Position numbers and translations under genes: made by a program. A stretch of 64,000 nt of DNA, taken from Symsagittifera roscoffensis. Its lineage: Eukaryota > Xenacoelomorpha > Acoela > Convolutidae. The stretch is from NCBI RefSeq assembly GCF_963678635.1, contig NC_087066.1, forward strand, positions 27,719,301 to 27,783,300. The letters run 5' to 3'. This document shows positions 11,984 through 22,308 of this stretch, one piece after another. The notes beneath the pieces were generated by a model. That model had not been told where the DNA came from. It saw nothing but the letters and a program-made list of their open reading frames with translations, and searched no databases. How positions within the stretch are numbered: position 1 is the first letter of the stretch; every line of letters begins with the position of its first letter.

Positions 11984-12391
11984 TGGAACCTGATCTAAAC
12001 TATATTTTATGATTGGATAAATTAAATGTTTTACCAATGTAAAGTATTTAATATTAACCAATCATGATCCATCTAACTAACAACCCACTTATTTGTAAGT
12101 GCTGAAGTTACTTGTAATTTCAGCACCAGAGAGATTTGAATTTAACTTAGAAATTAGTTGGACTCTCCCGAGCACTTCAGCAGCCGCAATAAACCAGTAT
12201 ACCCTAGATCTATTGAGCCTAGCAGAGACTAGTTAAACAACCTGAGACTAGATAGTATAAGAGTAAGATTAGGATCGGTATTAGACTAAGAAGTTGCACG
12301 AATCTATCCGGCCGAAAATAAGATAGCGTGACGAGCAGACGGTGTACCCTATCCGAAATTACTCTATGAGTTACACTCCAGTCCTAACTCA
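11984..12391 (+). repeat. 5' LTR (408 bp)
   Basis: Starts TGGAACC and ends AACTCA. Matches 30478-30885 base for base by eye. A TATA-like 'ctatattttat' lies about 15 bases in, and an AATAAA polyadenylation signal is at 12188-12193. Confidence 0.95.
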
Positions 12392-12393
12392 TC

Positions 12394-12411
12394 TGGTGCG
12401 ACCATAAGTCT
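12394..12411 (+). other. Primer-binding site
   Basis: Begins TGGTGCGACC two bases after the LTR, as expected for pairing with a tRNA 3'-CCA end. The reverse complement extends into a T-loop-like 'gttcgaga', so complementarity may reach about 23 nt. I cannot assign the tRNA. Confidence 0.65.
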
Positions 12412-13042
12412 CGAACAAGACCTTATTAGATTAGAATTAACCAAAATTAGATTAGAAATTAGACAAAAACATTTACAAAATGTTATACGACAATAATTTA
12501 ATTGAAATGTCTCTCCGACTCAATAGATCCGAGCCAATATTCCGAACCATAATAGAACTACCCGGAATTGGAAGAAGACATCGAACCAAAGACGACATAC
12601 GACAAAGTAGAAACTTGCCGTATAGTTACATGATAGTTCGGCAAAAGCCAGAACAAACTTTTATATTTCGAATACTACTTGCAATGAATTTAGATTTCCA
12701 TTTGCAAACATAAAACCTTGAAGTAAATCTTCAAAATCATTTCAGGCGCTAAACAAAATTAATATTATACAATAACGATTGATAAAAAGATCTAAGATCG
12801 TTTTCCTAAAATTCTGCAGTATTATACAAAACATGTTTGAAAAATATTTATTGGAAAACAAAAATAAAAATTAGTAGCATGACAATAAATGGTTAGTAAT
12901 CATAAATCATCCTGTTGTTCCAGCTTCATCACCTAAAACATAACAGCAATCATCAACTCACTAATATCATAAAATACTAAATCTTTCCTTTACACAAATT
13001 TAAAACCTCATTAAAACTTAAAGTCACTTAATTTTAAAACCA

Positions 13043-13067
13043 GATCATCAAGGCTTATCCTTGGATC
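13043..13067 (+). promoter_or_regulatory. Leader stem-loop, copy 1
   Basis: The segment 'gatcatcaaggcttatcc' continues to 'ttggatc' and folds with a CAAGG/CCTTG stem, a CTTAT loop and outer GATC/GATC pairing. An identical copy sits 60 nt downstream. The likely role, packaging or dimerisation, is inferred only from position and duplication. Confidence 0.5.
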
Positions 13068-13102
13068 TTAAATCATTTTCTACTTCATTACATTTTAAAT
13101 TT

Positions 13103-13127
13103 GATCATCAAGGCTTATCCTTGGATC
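13103..13127 (+). promoter_or_regulatory. Leader stem-loop, copy 2
   Basis: Exact repeat of the 25-nt stem-loop at 13043-13067, with partly similar flanks ('attttaaa' upstream in both). Confidence 0.5.
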
Positions 13128-13643
13128 AAACAGAACAACTTTGTTCTCCCCCACCCACTTAATTAGTGTCTAACGACCTCAAACGTCGATTCACTACCCA
13201 ACCCTTTCTAAAGACCCAAGACTAATAGAAATTTTTAAACAAAACTAATCATTCAAATTAGGATAAACAGTGAAGAACTTCGGTTATTCATCCTTCACTT
13301 GATCCCCCCTCTTACCAGACCCAGGATAAATCTTAGACTTAGTAAGTTTAAAATAGTATCTAACGAACTACTCGCGTTCTAATTATACCTGAACCTTGTG
13401 GATCGATTTACTATTCTCCAACCCTTGAACACAATCACTACCCCTAAGTAAGATTAAGTAAGTTAACACCTTAGCTTATACTAGTCACGAGAAAGTAAAA
13501 ATCATTCTTCGGAATCGATATACTTTTCTCTCCAACCCTAAACAAATAGACCCAGGTTAAGCTAACCAAAAAATCGTAAGAACTAACAGTTTAGGAAAAT
13601 AGAAATCATTTAACAACCTTTTGCACCCGTCATCCTAAACCTT

Positions 13644-14111
13644 ATGTCATTTAAAAACCTAGGGAATAAACAAACAATCGTTTTACACAATTGTGAAATA
13701 GATAACAAAAAATACGACCTTGTAATCACACCTCATACACAAACAGTTGGATACATTCGAACAAAACGACAAACACTAAAGAGAAAAATAATCACTAAAC
13801 AAAGACAAATAACACGAAAAAGATTTTCAAAAAATCGAAACGCATTTTCAGAATCAGAAACCAACAGTTTAGACGAACTCTACAAACTAAAAGAATCAAT
13901 AGATAAAAATTACCCACAACACGATCAATTATATTTTTCTGACTCAGAAACAACTTCAAATTCATCACAAAGAGGAAAAAGAAGAATAAAAAAGCAGTAT
14001 AAACACAAACCAGTACATCTATACAACTGGAATCAACCAATTCGACACATTAATAATTACATATTAACAGTCATCGAACGAAAAAATGAGTTCAACGCAC
14101 ACCCCAGGTGA
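13644..14111 (+). CDS. Basic 155-aa accessory ORF upstream of gag
   Basis: Not recognised as a family. The predicted product is strongly basic: a Lys/Arg cluster spans about residues 38-66 ('KRQTLKRKIITKQRQ' and following). A Ser/acid-rich centre with 'YFSDSETTSNSS' is followed by a second basic cluster ('RGKRRIKKQYKHK'). No membrane segment or signal peptide is present. Its end overlaps the Gag start at 14086 by 26 nt in another frame, as accessory or leader proteins of complex retroelements often do. The two Arg-rich patches would suit RNA or DNA binding, but that is inference. It could also be an N-terminal Gag-like product. The ATG at 13644 is the first in frame. Confidence 0.55.
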   Translation: MSFKNLGNKQTIVLHNCEIDNKKYDLVITPHTQTVGYIRTKRQTLKRKIITKQRQITRKRFSKNRNAFSESETNSLDELYKLKESIDKNYPQHDQLYFSDSETTSNSSQRGKRRIKKQYKHKPVHLYNWNQPIRHINNYILTVIERKNEFNAHPR

Positions 14112-17100
14112 CGAAACTCCAGATGATGATGAAATCTTTCCTTTTATAGTAGATGCAGATACTGATAGAGGACAACACATATTTTGTCAAAATTTACTCG
14201 TAAATTTATTTGAACCCGGAATCAGTCCATGTAAAACAGAGTTCCCCGATGTAAAAATCAAAAGACAAATCATAGATCACTATCTAAAAGATATATGCAA
14301 CATAACACAACAATATGGAATCTACTCTATAGAATTCACTTCCCCAAACCATAATAATAGAACATACACTATTCAAACAGACGACCTTGATTTAGAATTT
14401 TCAAAAGTTTTTTCAGAATATATAAAAAGCATACAATACCATAACTCACAAAGAGCAAACTCCATTTTCACCAATGAAGTTTTCGCACTAATATATAGTT
14501 ATATTTCGATATTAGAAAATGAACTCCCATTAACAAATGTCTCACCGACAGAAACATCTAAACATTTAAGAGTACGACATGAAATCACACTACTCTCTAG
14601 TTATTTAAACATCATTAAAGAAAATTTCACGAAAGACGACGTTTCACAACATACCAAACACGATTTACAAAAAATTTTAGCATGGTTCATAATAGATTAT
14701 TTTACACACAATATTGATTTAATTGCACAAGCAAGAAAAAATTTTAGACCCCAAAACTCGAACGATGATACAGCTATCACAGAACAATCAGATTATGTTT
14801 GGGACCCCGAATGGTCTCATCCCGTATTTATAAACTTTCCACAATCAATCTCAAGTCAAGCAATAGGTACAATATCTTACATAAGAGATTATGTAAGAGT
14901 AATACCATTAACAATTGATGCAACACCATTAAACTATAATACATTTTTACCCGATACACAAAATAATAGTTTAAACTCTACAGTCATACACAATGAAAAC
15001 CTCAATGGAACTAGGAATCTTACTCAACAAGATATACAGACACCATCACACTTCATAAATGAAGAAATTGTACACACAACAACTACACAACAAAGTATTT
15101 CACCAATACGCCCAAAATTAACAACACCAAGAAATACAAATCCTTCACAAACACAGGTAACCTTACAATCAACCGTTAAACCTTCGGTTGCCCCTAAATA
15201 TTCACATATGGATTACCAAACATACAAACCCATGACAATACCATCAAAAACACGCAAAACATTCACTAGAAACAACTTTGCAGACCATAATTATAATTAT
15301 ACACATCCATCAAAAACAAATTATAAACCACAAAGAAATTTTAATCAATATACAAAACCTCGAAACTGGGATAACCCAACGGCCCAATATAATTCCACAA
15401 ATTTTCAACCAAATCCTCCACAGGATCGCAGTGAAAATTACCCATTTTTTCAACAAAATAAAAATAAAAAACAAACATCTTATCAAATGGATAATTTATC
15501 CTCAGATGAAGATTTCTTACAACCAGATATATTTGCACCAAATACTCAAGAATATCGTAGACAAGGAATACAGAAAACACGTACAAACCATAGAAATTTT
15601 TCTCCACAATCAATAGATGCACAATATCAACAACCAATTCAACAACCAAATCCAATTAATATACAATCTTTTCAACCAATTCAACAACAAAATCCAATGA
15701 CTACACACTCGTATCAACCATCACAAATGCAAAATGAAATACCACTCCCGTATTATCTTCAACAACATGAAATAACAAGAAACCAACTTTCAAATTTTTC
15801 TCAAATGCCAAATGCAGCTGAATCATTACAAATGACAATGAATCCATACCTTATGGGTGGATCATCAATAACATCAAATAAACCCTTAATGGTTTTCACA
15901 GGAACAGACCCTGAATACTCTGTAGAAGATTACTTAAATGCAGTAACAGCAAATTTAATTTTAAATATTGGACCTGAACCAATTAACACGCCACTACATC
16001 AAAACTGGATACATCGACGCACAGCGTTGATACAAACAACCTTAGATGGCGCAGCCCAAAAATGGTTTTCAGTACTACCTCAAGAAATAAAATCAAACTG
16101 GAAAAGATTTACACAAGAATTTTCAAAAATGTTTGACTCCGAAAGAAACAAACAACAACAAAGAGTTTTATGTAATGAAATTCGCAGATTACCAAACGAA
16201 ACCATCAAGCAAATAGCAGTAAGAATCGAAACACTAGTTCGAAAAGCATATTCACTAAATACACATGACTATAAAAACACTAAGATGACAGAAATCTTAA
16301 TGATGACCTTAACACCACAATTAAGGAAAATAGCAATAAAAAAGAGAGCATCCCATCCTTCTTCAATTCGAGAACCCGATTTAGATTTTCGAAAACTAGT
16401 AGACAAACTAGAACAAGCAGAAATCACAATGAAATTAGAAGAAACGGAAAATCTGAAATTACAATACGTTAACAAAATTGAAACGACTCCCACTAATATT
16501 AATAATATACAAGAATCAGAAACAGATCTCGTTGAAAAAATCACTGAAATACTCAATATTTACGAAAAGAACCCGAACTTTAAAGGCAAACCATCTTTCA
16601 AAAAATGGTGTAATTATTGCCGACGATACGGACATAGTATTTCCGAATGTAGACAAAAACAACAAGATAGTCAAAATAAACCTCAAAAATACAAAGAACC
16701 AAATAAATCATTTTATCAATACATGAAAAAAGATCAAAACCTACCAAACAAAAATGTATACAGCAACAACAGTTCAGGAAAACCACTCCCAAACAATACA
16801 AGCTATACAAGAAATCAATCTCCATATAACTCAAGTTATAGAGGAAGATCACCAGAACGAAGAAACACGTATAATTCATCACAAAATCACTACAATAGAC
16901 CGAATAGTCGAAATAACTACTCCAGATCAAATTCAAATACACAACGATTTGTTTCTAGATCTAATTCTCAATCAAGAAATAACTATTATCCAAACAACCA
17001 ATCACGAAATTCATCATACAATAGGAATAGAAACTACTCCTATAATCGAAACAGAAGTTATTCAAACAACCGAAACCAGAATTACCCGAACAACCGATCA

Positions 17101-20100
17101 AGGAATAACTCATATAATAGATCGAACTATAACAGACCAAACAATAATTACCAAAACAGATCGCGAAATAATTCACAAAACCGACACCCAAGTTATAATA
17201 ATCGCTATCGAAATTATTCCCAATCACCACACCGAAATAATAATCACTACAATAACTCTAATAATCGTCACAGAAGCAGTACACCTAAACATCAAAGACA
17301 AATCAATCAAGTACAAGCTAACCCAGAAACAACATCAGACCCTCCAGGTATTGATGACACAGTAACTGATACGTTACAACTCAATCAAATAAACTGTACA
17401 TCATCAGATTCAGAAAGTGATACTGAAAACACTCTTGATATCAATATGATAAAAGTCGAAAATGACTATGAATCTGTCATATATGAACAACCCTTTCCAT
17501 CACATATATATGAAAATCAATCACAAATTCTTCAAAATCATTACACTACACCCATAAATTCCACACCAACGACGCAAGAAACAAATGAGATAAACACTAC
17601 AAATCAAACCAATAAAAATACCAAAACAAAATGCTTGAATACAAACCACATTTATCAAAATATACAAAAAGAACAACCCAAAGAAAAAATTTGGACAATA
17701 CCATTTCTCTTAGAAAGCCCAAGAAATAAAGAATTTCAACCACCAGACCTTGAAATAGATTTTTTAATTGATTCAGGAGCAGAATCAAACATAATAAACA
17801 TTCCCACATGGAATGAAATAAAAATCTTACACCCAAAGCTAACACCTCTTGAAACCTCCAGCAAACTAGCGACAGCACAAGGATCAACATTGATAAACTA
17901 CGGAAAAATCCAATTATTTCTCCTCCCTACCAGAACAATGGAACAAAGTAAAATTTTAAATAAGCCATTTAAACAAATATTCCATATCACCGATATTAAA
18001 TATAATATCATTGGAATACCATTTATTTCAAAGTATATACCAACAATTAACATACTAAATAGTAAAATATTAATCAAAGATAAATATACAAAAACAAAAG
18101 AAACATCCTTAACATTTTTTCAAAGATTGAATAAACAACCACCATTCTTTTCAAAATTTTATCCGATATTTAACCAACAAAGAAAACACCTGAAACCACT
18201 ATCAGGAAACATCTATAATTTTTCAATCAAACAAGTTCACCAATATGATAAAGCACAAAACAAACAAAAATTTTATATGTCAGATTTTGAATTCAAACCG
18301 ATTCATAAATTTTTCAAAATCACAATCTCTTCAATAAAATATTTGAAAAATTCGAATTCAGATATCATCTCCTTACATGTCTATAACAACACACCTTACC
18401 AAGTAACATTACCATTAGGACTTTTAGGATATTGTGAAACCAACGCGACAATATCACCAATACACGAAAAAGCCTATCGCGTAAATAATATACTCCAATT
18501 ACTAGATATTTGCCAATCTACAATTCTTAATGAAGAATTATCTATAAATAATATAATAAGTAACGAAAACAGAAATACGGATTATTTCACAAAAACTCCA
18601 TATTTCAAACCTACATTCAACATCAGTAACTACACAGAGGACCAACAGAAATTTTTAACAATGTTTAATTTCCAACATTCACAAATAACACAAGACGAAT
18701 TTGAAAAGTTAGCCAAACAGCTAATTCAATATTCATCAGTCTATGCAACATCAAAATTCGATGTTGGCAAAATCAGTTCATCACTACATCTCCCATTAAA
18801 ACCAGACGCAGTTTTCAAAAAACAAAGAGCAAGTAAAGTACCAATTCACTTACATGATAAAGTAAACAGATTACTCGATATTTTAGAGCAATACAACATT
18901 ATATCACCGGTTAATAAAGAAGAACAACCAAAAGGCAACACATTCATCAACCCCGTTATCATTCTAGCTAAAGGAGAATCGTTAAAAATCGTTCTCGATG
19001 CTAGATACCTCAATTCACTCATAGATGAATCAAAATGTAATTGGCCCATTGAACCAATACAAGTTATTTTAACAAAAATAAACGGCAAATACTTCACAAC
19101 CGCCGACATGAATAGTGCATACAATCAAATGCCACTAGATGAACAATCACGACGTTTAACACAATTTGTTATCGGAAACCAACAATATGAATTCAACCGC
19201 TTATTCTATGGAATATCCATAGGACCAGCAGCATTTTCAGCCTTTATGAGCAAAATTTTTAGACCACTAATACTCAAGAAAAACGCAATCACCTATTTAG
19301 ACGATGTTTTTATGCAATCACAAACAAAAGACGAAATGTTCAAAGTTTTAGAAACATATCACCAAATACTTCAGAACGAAAATCTGAAGGCCGCCCCCGA
19401 TAAATCACACTTCTTTTTGACTAGAGTTAAATTCTTAGGACATAATATAGAAAGAAAAACAATCACTCCACTGAAATCACGCATTGACGCTATTCAAAAA
19501 CTTCAACCACCAACAAATAAAAAGAAAATCCAAGAGTTCCTTGGAATGTTAAACTTTTTAAGTAAATATGTTTATAAAATGCAATTATACCTACGACCAT
19601 TTTATAACATCCTTAGACAACAAAACAACTTTGAATGGAATACAGAACATCAAACACGATTCGAAGAAATAAAGAAACTTTTAACTGAACAAATTTCAAA
19701 CACAATTCCAGACCCTGATCAACCATTTTATGCAATGTGCGATGCTTCGAACTTTGGCATCGGCGCAGCATTATTACAATCACATAATGGTACAAATAAA
19801 ATGAACCTCATATCAGCAAATTCTCGATTATTCACTCAAGCAGAGCTACGACTCTCAACTCTAATGAGAGAATGTACAGCCATAATATATACACTTACAG
19901 AATATGAATTTCTGATACTTGGATCAAAACATCCCACAGTTTTGTTCACAGACCACAAACCAATCATCTTTCTTTTTACACAGAAATCTAACCCAAACCA
20001 CCGAGTTTACAGATTTCAACTAATTCTAATGAAATTTCCAAACTTACATATAGTTTGGACTGCAGGAAAAAATCTTGCATTACCAGACACCTTAAGTCGA

Positions 20101-21021
20101 AATACACCACCTGAATTACTTACACGAAAAACAACAGTTGAAATACCCAAAAATATAAAATTCTACCTTGCAGAAAACGAAACATCACCTCGATTAGAAT
20201 GCAAATATGCAGTAAAAACTGATATTGAACAATCACAAATAAATAATTTACAACATTTCCCACTTTATTTAGATTGTCAAAATAATCATTATGAAGTTGA
20301 CCTACTTGGAACATCAACTTTTAAACCAATTCCATATTCTCAATGGATAAAAAATAACACCCAACAAAAACGAACAAAACAACACCTACCTAAAAAAGAC
20401 CATTTTCCACTAATTGAAAAAGAAGATTTAACTGATAAAATAAATTTATCAGGACCACAAACAAATGATTCAAAATACACAATAAATCAAGTTTTTGACC
20501 TTCACGACCCACTTGATACAATACCATTATCTAAATTAGAAATCGAAAACATTTTTCTCCCCCCAACAGAAACAATTACAATTTCAACACTGAAACAATA
20601 TCAAAACCTTGACCCAGTAATTCGACAACTAAAATCATGGCACAAATATAAAACTAAACCTATCAAAGCAGATTCAACCATTCTAGGAAACAAAACACTC
20701 CTCCGATACTTTCGCAAGTTTAACAATACAACAATTAACGAAAATACAGACCTTTTAGAGTACAACCTTAATGAATCTACAGTTCCCTGTCTCCCTATAA
20801 GTATGATTCTTATAGCTTTTAATATTTCACATACACAAAACATTAAAGGACACTCTGGATCAGAGAAAACATATTCAAATTTTATACAAAATTTTTACTT
20901 CCCAAATGCACCAATTTGGATAAAAGTACTATGCAATGATTGTATAGTATGTCAATTAAATAAACCTTACCCAAATCAAAAACAAATAGCACAAAAACAA
21001 AATTTTAAAGGACAAAGTTAA
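14086..21021 (+). CDS. Gag-Pol polyprotein (to in-frame stop)
   Basis: 2,311 codons in one frame. Residues 1-290 are a predicted globular Gag N-terminus and about 290-590 are Gln/Asn/Pro-rich. Residues 599-785 resemble the retrotransposon capsid region ('TTLDGAAQKWFSVLP'). A CCHC knuckle has C842, C845, H850 and C855. Residues 900-1085 are an Asn/Arg/Ser/Tyr repeat tract. The protease motif Asp-Ser-Gly is at 1229-1231. The RT has its first catalytic Asp at 1674 and YLDD at 1737-1740. RNase H has 'MCDASNFGIGAALL' with D1886. The integrase zinc-binding HHCC uses H2249, H2256, C2286 and C2289. Gag and Pol share one frame with no frameshift between them. The frame ends at TAA 21019-21021, and the integrase core continues in the same frame beyond it. 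No PTAP or PPxY motif was noticed in Gag. Confidence 0.92.
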   Translation: MSSTHTPGDETPDDDEIFPFIVDADTDRGQHIFCQNLLVNLFEPGISPCKTEFPDVKIKRQIIDHYLKDICNITQQYGIYSIEFTSPNHNNRTYTIQTDDLDLEFSKVFSEYIKSIQYHNSQRANSIFTNEVFALIYSYISILENELPLTNVSPTETSKHLRVRHEITLLSSYLNIIKENFTKDDVSQHTKHDLQKILAWFIIDYFTHNIDLIAQARKNFRPQNSNDDTAITEQSDYVWDPEWSHPVFINFPQSISSQAIGTISYIRDYVRVIPLTIDATPLNYNTFLPDTQNNSLNSTVIHNENLNGTRNLTQQDIQTPSHFINEEIVHTTTTQQSISPIRPKLTTPRNTNPSQTQVTLQSTVKPSVAPKYSHMDYQTYKPMTIPSKTRKTFTRNNFADHNYNYTHPSKTNYKPQRNFNQYTKPRNWDNPTAQYNSTNFQPNPPQDRSENYPFFQQNKNKKQTSYQMDNLSSDEDFLQPDIFAPNTQEYRRQGIQKTRTNHRNFSPQSIDAQYQQPIQQPNPINIQSFQPIQQQNPMTTHSYQPSQMQNEIPLPYYLQQHEITRNQLSNFSQMPNAAESLQMTMNPYLMGGSSITSNKPLMVFTGTDPEYSVEDYLNAVTANLILNIGPEPINTPLHQNWIHRRTALIQTTLDGAAQKWFSVLPQEIKSNWKRFTQEFSKMFDSERNKQQQRVLCNEIRRLPNETIKQIAVRIETLVRKAYSLNTHDYKNTKMTEILMMTLTPQLRKIAIKKRASHPSSIREPDLDFRKLVDKLEQAEITMKLEETENLKLQYVNKIETTPTNINNIQESETDLVEKITEILNIYEKNPNFKGKPSFKKWCNYCRRYGHSISECRQKQQDSQNKPQKYKEPNKSFYQYMKKDQNLPNKNVYSNNSSGKPLPNNTSYTRNQSPYNSSYRGRSPERRNTYNSSQNHYNRPNSRNNYSRSNSNTQRFVSRSNSQSRNNYYPNNQSRNSSYNRNRNYSYNRNRSYSNNRNQNYPNNRSRNNSYNRSNYNRPNNNYQNRSRNNSQNRHPSYNNRYRNYSQSPHRNNNHYNNSNNRHRSSTPKHQRQINQVQANPETTSDPPGIDDTVTDTLQLNQINCTSSDSESDTENTLDINMIKVENDYESVIYEQPFPSHIYENQSQILQNHYTTPINSTPTTQETNEINTTNQTNKNTKTKCLNTNHIYQNIQKEQPKEKIWTIPFLLESPRNKEFQPPDLEIDFLIDSGAESNIINIPTWNEIKILHPKLTPLETSSKLATAQGSTLINYGKIQLFLLPTRTMEQSKILNKPFKQIFHITDIKYNIIGIPFISKYIPTINILNSKILIKDKYTKTKETSLTFFQRLNKQPPFFSKFYPIFNQQRKHLKPLSGNIYNFSIKQVHQYDKAQNKQKFYMSDFEFKPIHKFFKITISSIKYLKNSNSDIISLHVYNNTPYQVTLPLGLLGYCETNATISPIHEKAYRVNNILQLLDICQSTILNEELSINNIISNENRNTDYFTKTPYFKPTFNISNYTEDQQKFLTMFNFQHSQITQDEFEKLAKQLIQYSSVYATSKFDVGKISSSLHLPLKPDAVFKKQRASKVPIHLHDKVNRLLDILEQYNIISPVNKEEQPKGNTFINPVIILAKGESLKIVLDARYLNSLIDESKCNWPIEPIQVILTKINGKYFTTADMNSAYNQMPLDEQSRRLTQFVIGNQQYEFNRLFYGISIGPAAFSAFMSKIFRPLILKKNAITYLDDVFMQSQTKDEMFKVLETYHQILQNENLKAAPDKSHFFLTRVKFLGHNIERKTITPLKSRIDAIQKLQPPTNKKKIQEFLGMLNFLSKYVYKMQLYLRPFYNILRQQNNFEWNTEHQTRFEEIKKLLTEQISNTIPDPDQPFYAMCDASNFGIGAALLQSHNGTNKMNLISANSRLFTQAELRLSTLMRECTAIIYTLTEYEFLILGSKHPTVLFTDHKPIIFLFTQKSNPNHRVYRFQLILMKFPNLHIVWTAGKNLALPDTLSRNTPPELLTRKTTVEIPKNIKFYLAENETSPRLECKYAVKTDIEQSQINNLQHFPLYLDCQNNHYEVDLLGTSTFKPIPYSQWIKNNTQQKRTKQHLPKKDHFPLIEKEDLTDKINLSGPQTNDSKYTINQVFDLHDPLDTIPLSKLEIENIFLPPTETITISTLKQYQNLDPVIRQLKSWHKYKTKPIKADSTILGNKTLLRYFRKFNNTTINENTDLLEYNLNESTVPCLPISMILIAFNISHTQNIKGHSGSEKTYSNFIQNFYFPNAPIWIKVLCNDCIVCQLNKPYPNQKQIAQKQNFKGQS

Positions 21022-22308
21022 TACTTTAATCATCGTATCTCATTTGATACTAAAGGACCAATTTCACCCTCATCAGAAGGAAACTCCTACATTATGGTAA
21101 TTGTTGACGCATTTACACATTATGTAGCACTTAACCCAGTACCACATTGTAACGCTTATTACGCATACACAACACTTTATGAACACTGGATAGCAAAATT
21201 TGGACTACCAGAAATTTTAGTCACAGACAATGGTACAGAATTCATAAATAATGAAATAATAACACTATGTCATTTATACAACATTAAACACAAACCACGT
21301 ACATCTCATGCACCTTGGACAAACGGCTTAGTCGAAGGTATGAACCGTTCACTACAAGAATATCTTAGATGTATCATCAACGGAAATGATACCAAATATA
21401 CCGAATGGTCAGCAGATGTAAAATTATTTCCATTAGCATATAATTCACAAATCACGACAACTTTAGGAATGTCACCATACGAAATGGTTTTCAACCAAAA
21501 GCCACGCAAACCAATAATGTTTACAGCAAATTCCCATAAAAACGCACAAGGTTATTGTCAACCAAATAAAGACTCAATTTGTTATAACCTACCATTACAT
21601 ACGCACGATGAAGATCATTTTCATCACCCACAAATCCTTAAATTAGCCTCCGGTACACACACCGAATGGATTTTAAATAGAGATAAGAAACACAATGAAA
21701 TTTACCAAAAAATAACGAAAAAGTTATTACAAAGACAAAACATAAATGAACAAATCAATTCACGTTTTACACCAGCTTCCGATTTAAAAATTGGAACATT
21801 TGTTTTAATACCTAATTTTAATACTCAAAAAGGAATTTCTAAAAAATTACAACCCCTCCGAAAAGGACCCTATCAAATAATTGCAAAACCCACAGATGTC
21901 ACATATAAAATTATCGACTCAAACAAAAAAGAAATCGTTCAGCATCGAAACAACCTATTACCTTATTACCCAAAAGAATACGCACTCCGCGAATTAACCC
22001 AATTATATTCTTTCACAGGATTAAAAATTATTCAAAACGAACCACATCTGAAAAACACAGAACAAAATGATAACCCCACCGAAAATCAAAACACAAAACC
22101 AATCGCTACCAAAAACAATACACAAAACCATAAAGAATCTCCAAAACAAAGAAAAAATAGAAAAATGACAGAACAAATAATACCCCAAGAAGAAATAGAC
22201 AAATCAGAACATAGAAAGACAACAAGACTCCGAAATCAACCACGTAAAAACTACAAAATGTTCATCCCCCAATCTAAAATATTAAAGAAAGTAGAATTTA
22301 AAAAGTAA
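21022..22308 (+). CDS. Integrase catalytic core and C-terminal domain, beyond the stop
   Basis: Same frame as Gag-Pol, directly after the TAA. It contains the integrase DDE triad: Asp at 21106-21108, Asp in 'TDNGTEF' at 21226-21228 and Glu at 21334-21336, giving the classic D-35-E spacing. A 'LRKGPYQI' GPY/F-type module follows near 21850, then a Lys/Asn-rich tail. The first in-frame ATG is at 21094, but starting there would cut into the catalytic fold, so independent translation is unlikely. The intact downstream frame, with identical LTRs, suggests a very recent nonsense change or stop readthrough. Functional integrase would need continuity with the upstream frame. Confidence 0.85.
   Translation, partial: YFNHRISFDTKGPISPSSEGNSYIMVIVDAFTHYVALNPVPHCNAYYAYTTLYEHWIAKFGLPEILVTDNGTEFINNEIITLCHLYNIKHKPRTSHAPWTNGLVEGMNRSLQEYLRCIINGNDTKYTEWSADVKLFPLAYNSQITTTLGMSPYEMVFNQKPRKPIMFTANSHKNAQGYCQPNKDSICYNLPLHTHDEDHFHHPQILKLASGTHTEWILNRDKKHNEIYQKITKKLLQRQNINEQINSRFTPASDLKIGTFVLIPNFNTQKGISKKLQPLRKGPYQIIAKPTDVTYKIIDSNKKEIVQHRNNLLPYYPKEYALRELTQLYSFTGLKIIQNEPHLKNTEQNDNPTENQNTKPIATKNNTQNHKESPKQRKNRKMTEQIIPQEEIDKSEHRKTTRLRNQPRKNYKMFIPQSKILKKVEFKK

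Larger units (their letters stand above)
12392..13643 (+). other. Long structured 5' leader of the retroelement
   Basis: A 1.25-kb untranslated leader. It has two identical 25-nt stem-loop segments (13043-13067 and 13103-13127) and a GTGAAG/CTTCAC hairpin near 13271-13299. There are also three degenerate repeats containing a 'cgat.tact...caacccttt'-like core near 13175, 13405 and 13517. A frame of 77 codons (12480-12713) lies just after the primer site but has no recognisable features. The leader is the expected place for packaging and dimerisation signals and for the 5' splice donor ('ttagtaagtt' near 13340 and 13455 are possible donors). Confidence 0.6.

Noticed and set aside
12480-12713. 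77-codon frame just after the primer-binding site
   Set aside because: No recognisable composition, domain or start context, and leaders of this length contain such frames by chance. Mentioned only in the leader entry.
21094-22308. Integrase core as a separate gene starting at the internal ATG
   Set aside because: The ATG lies inside the catalytic fold, and upstream codons in the same frame already read as integrase, so it is the continuation of Gag-Pol beyond the stop.
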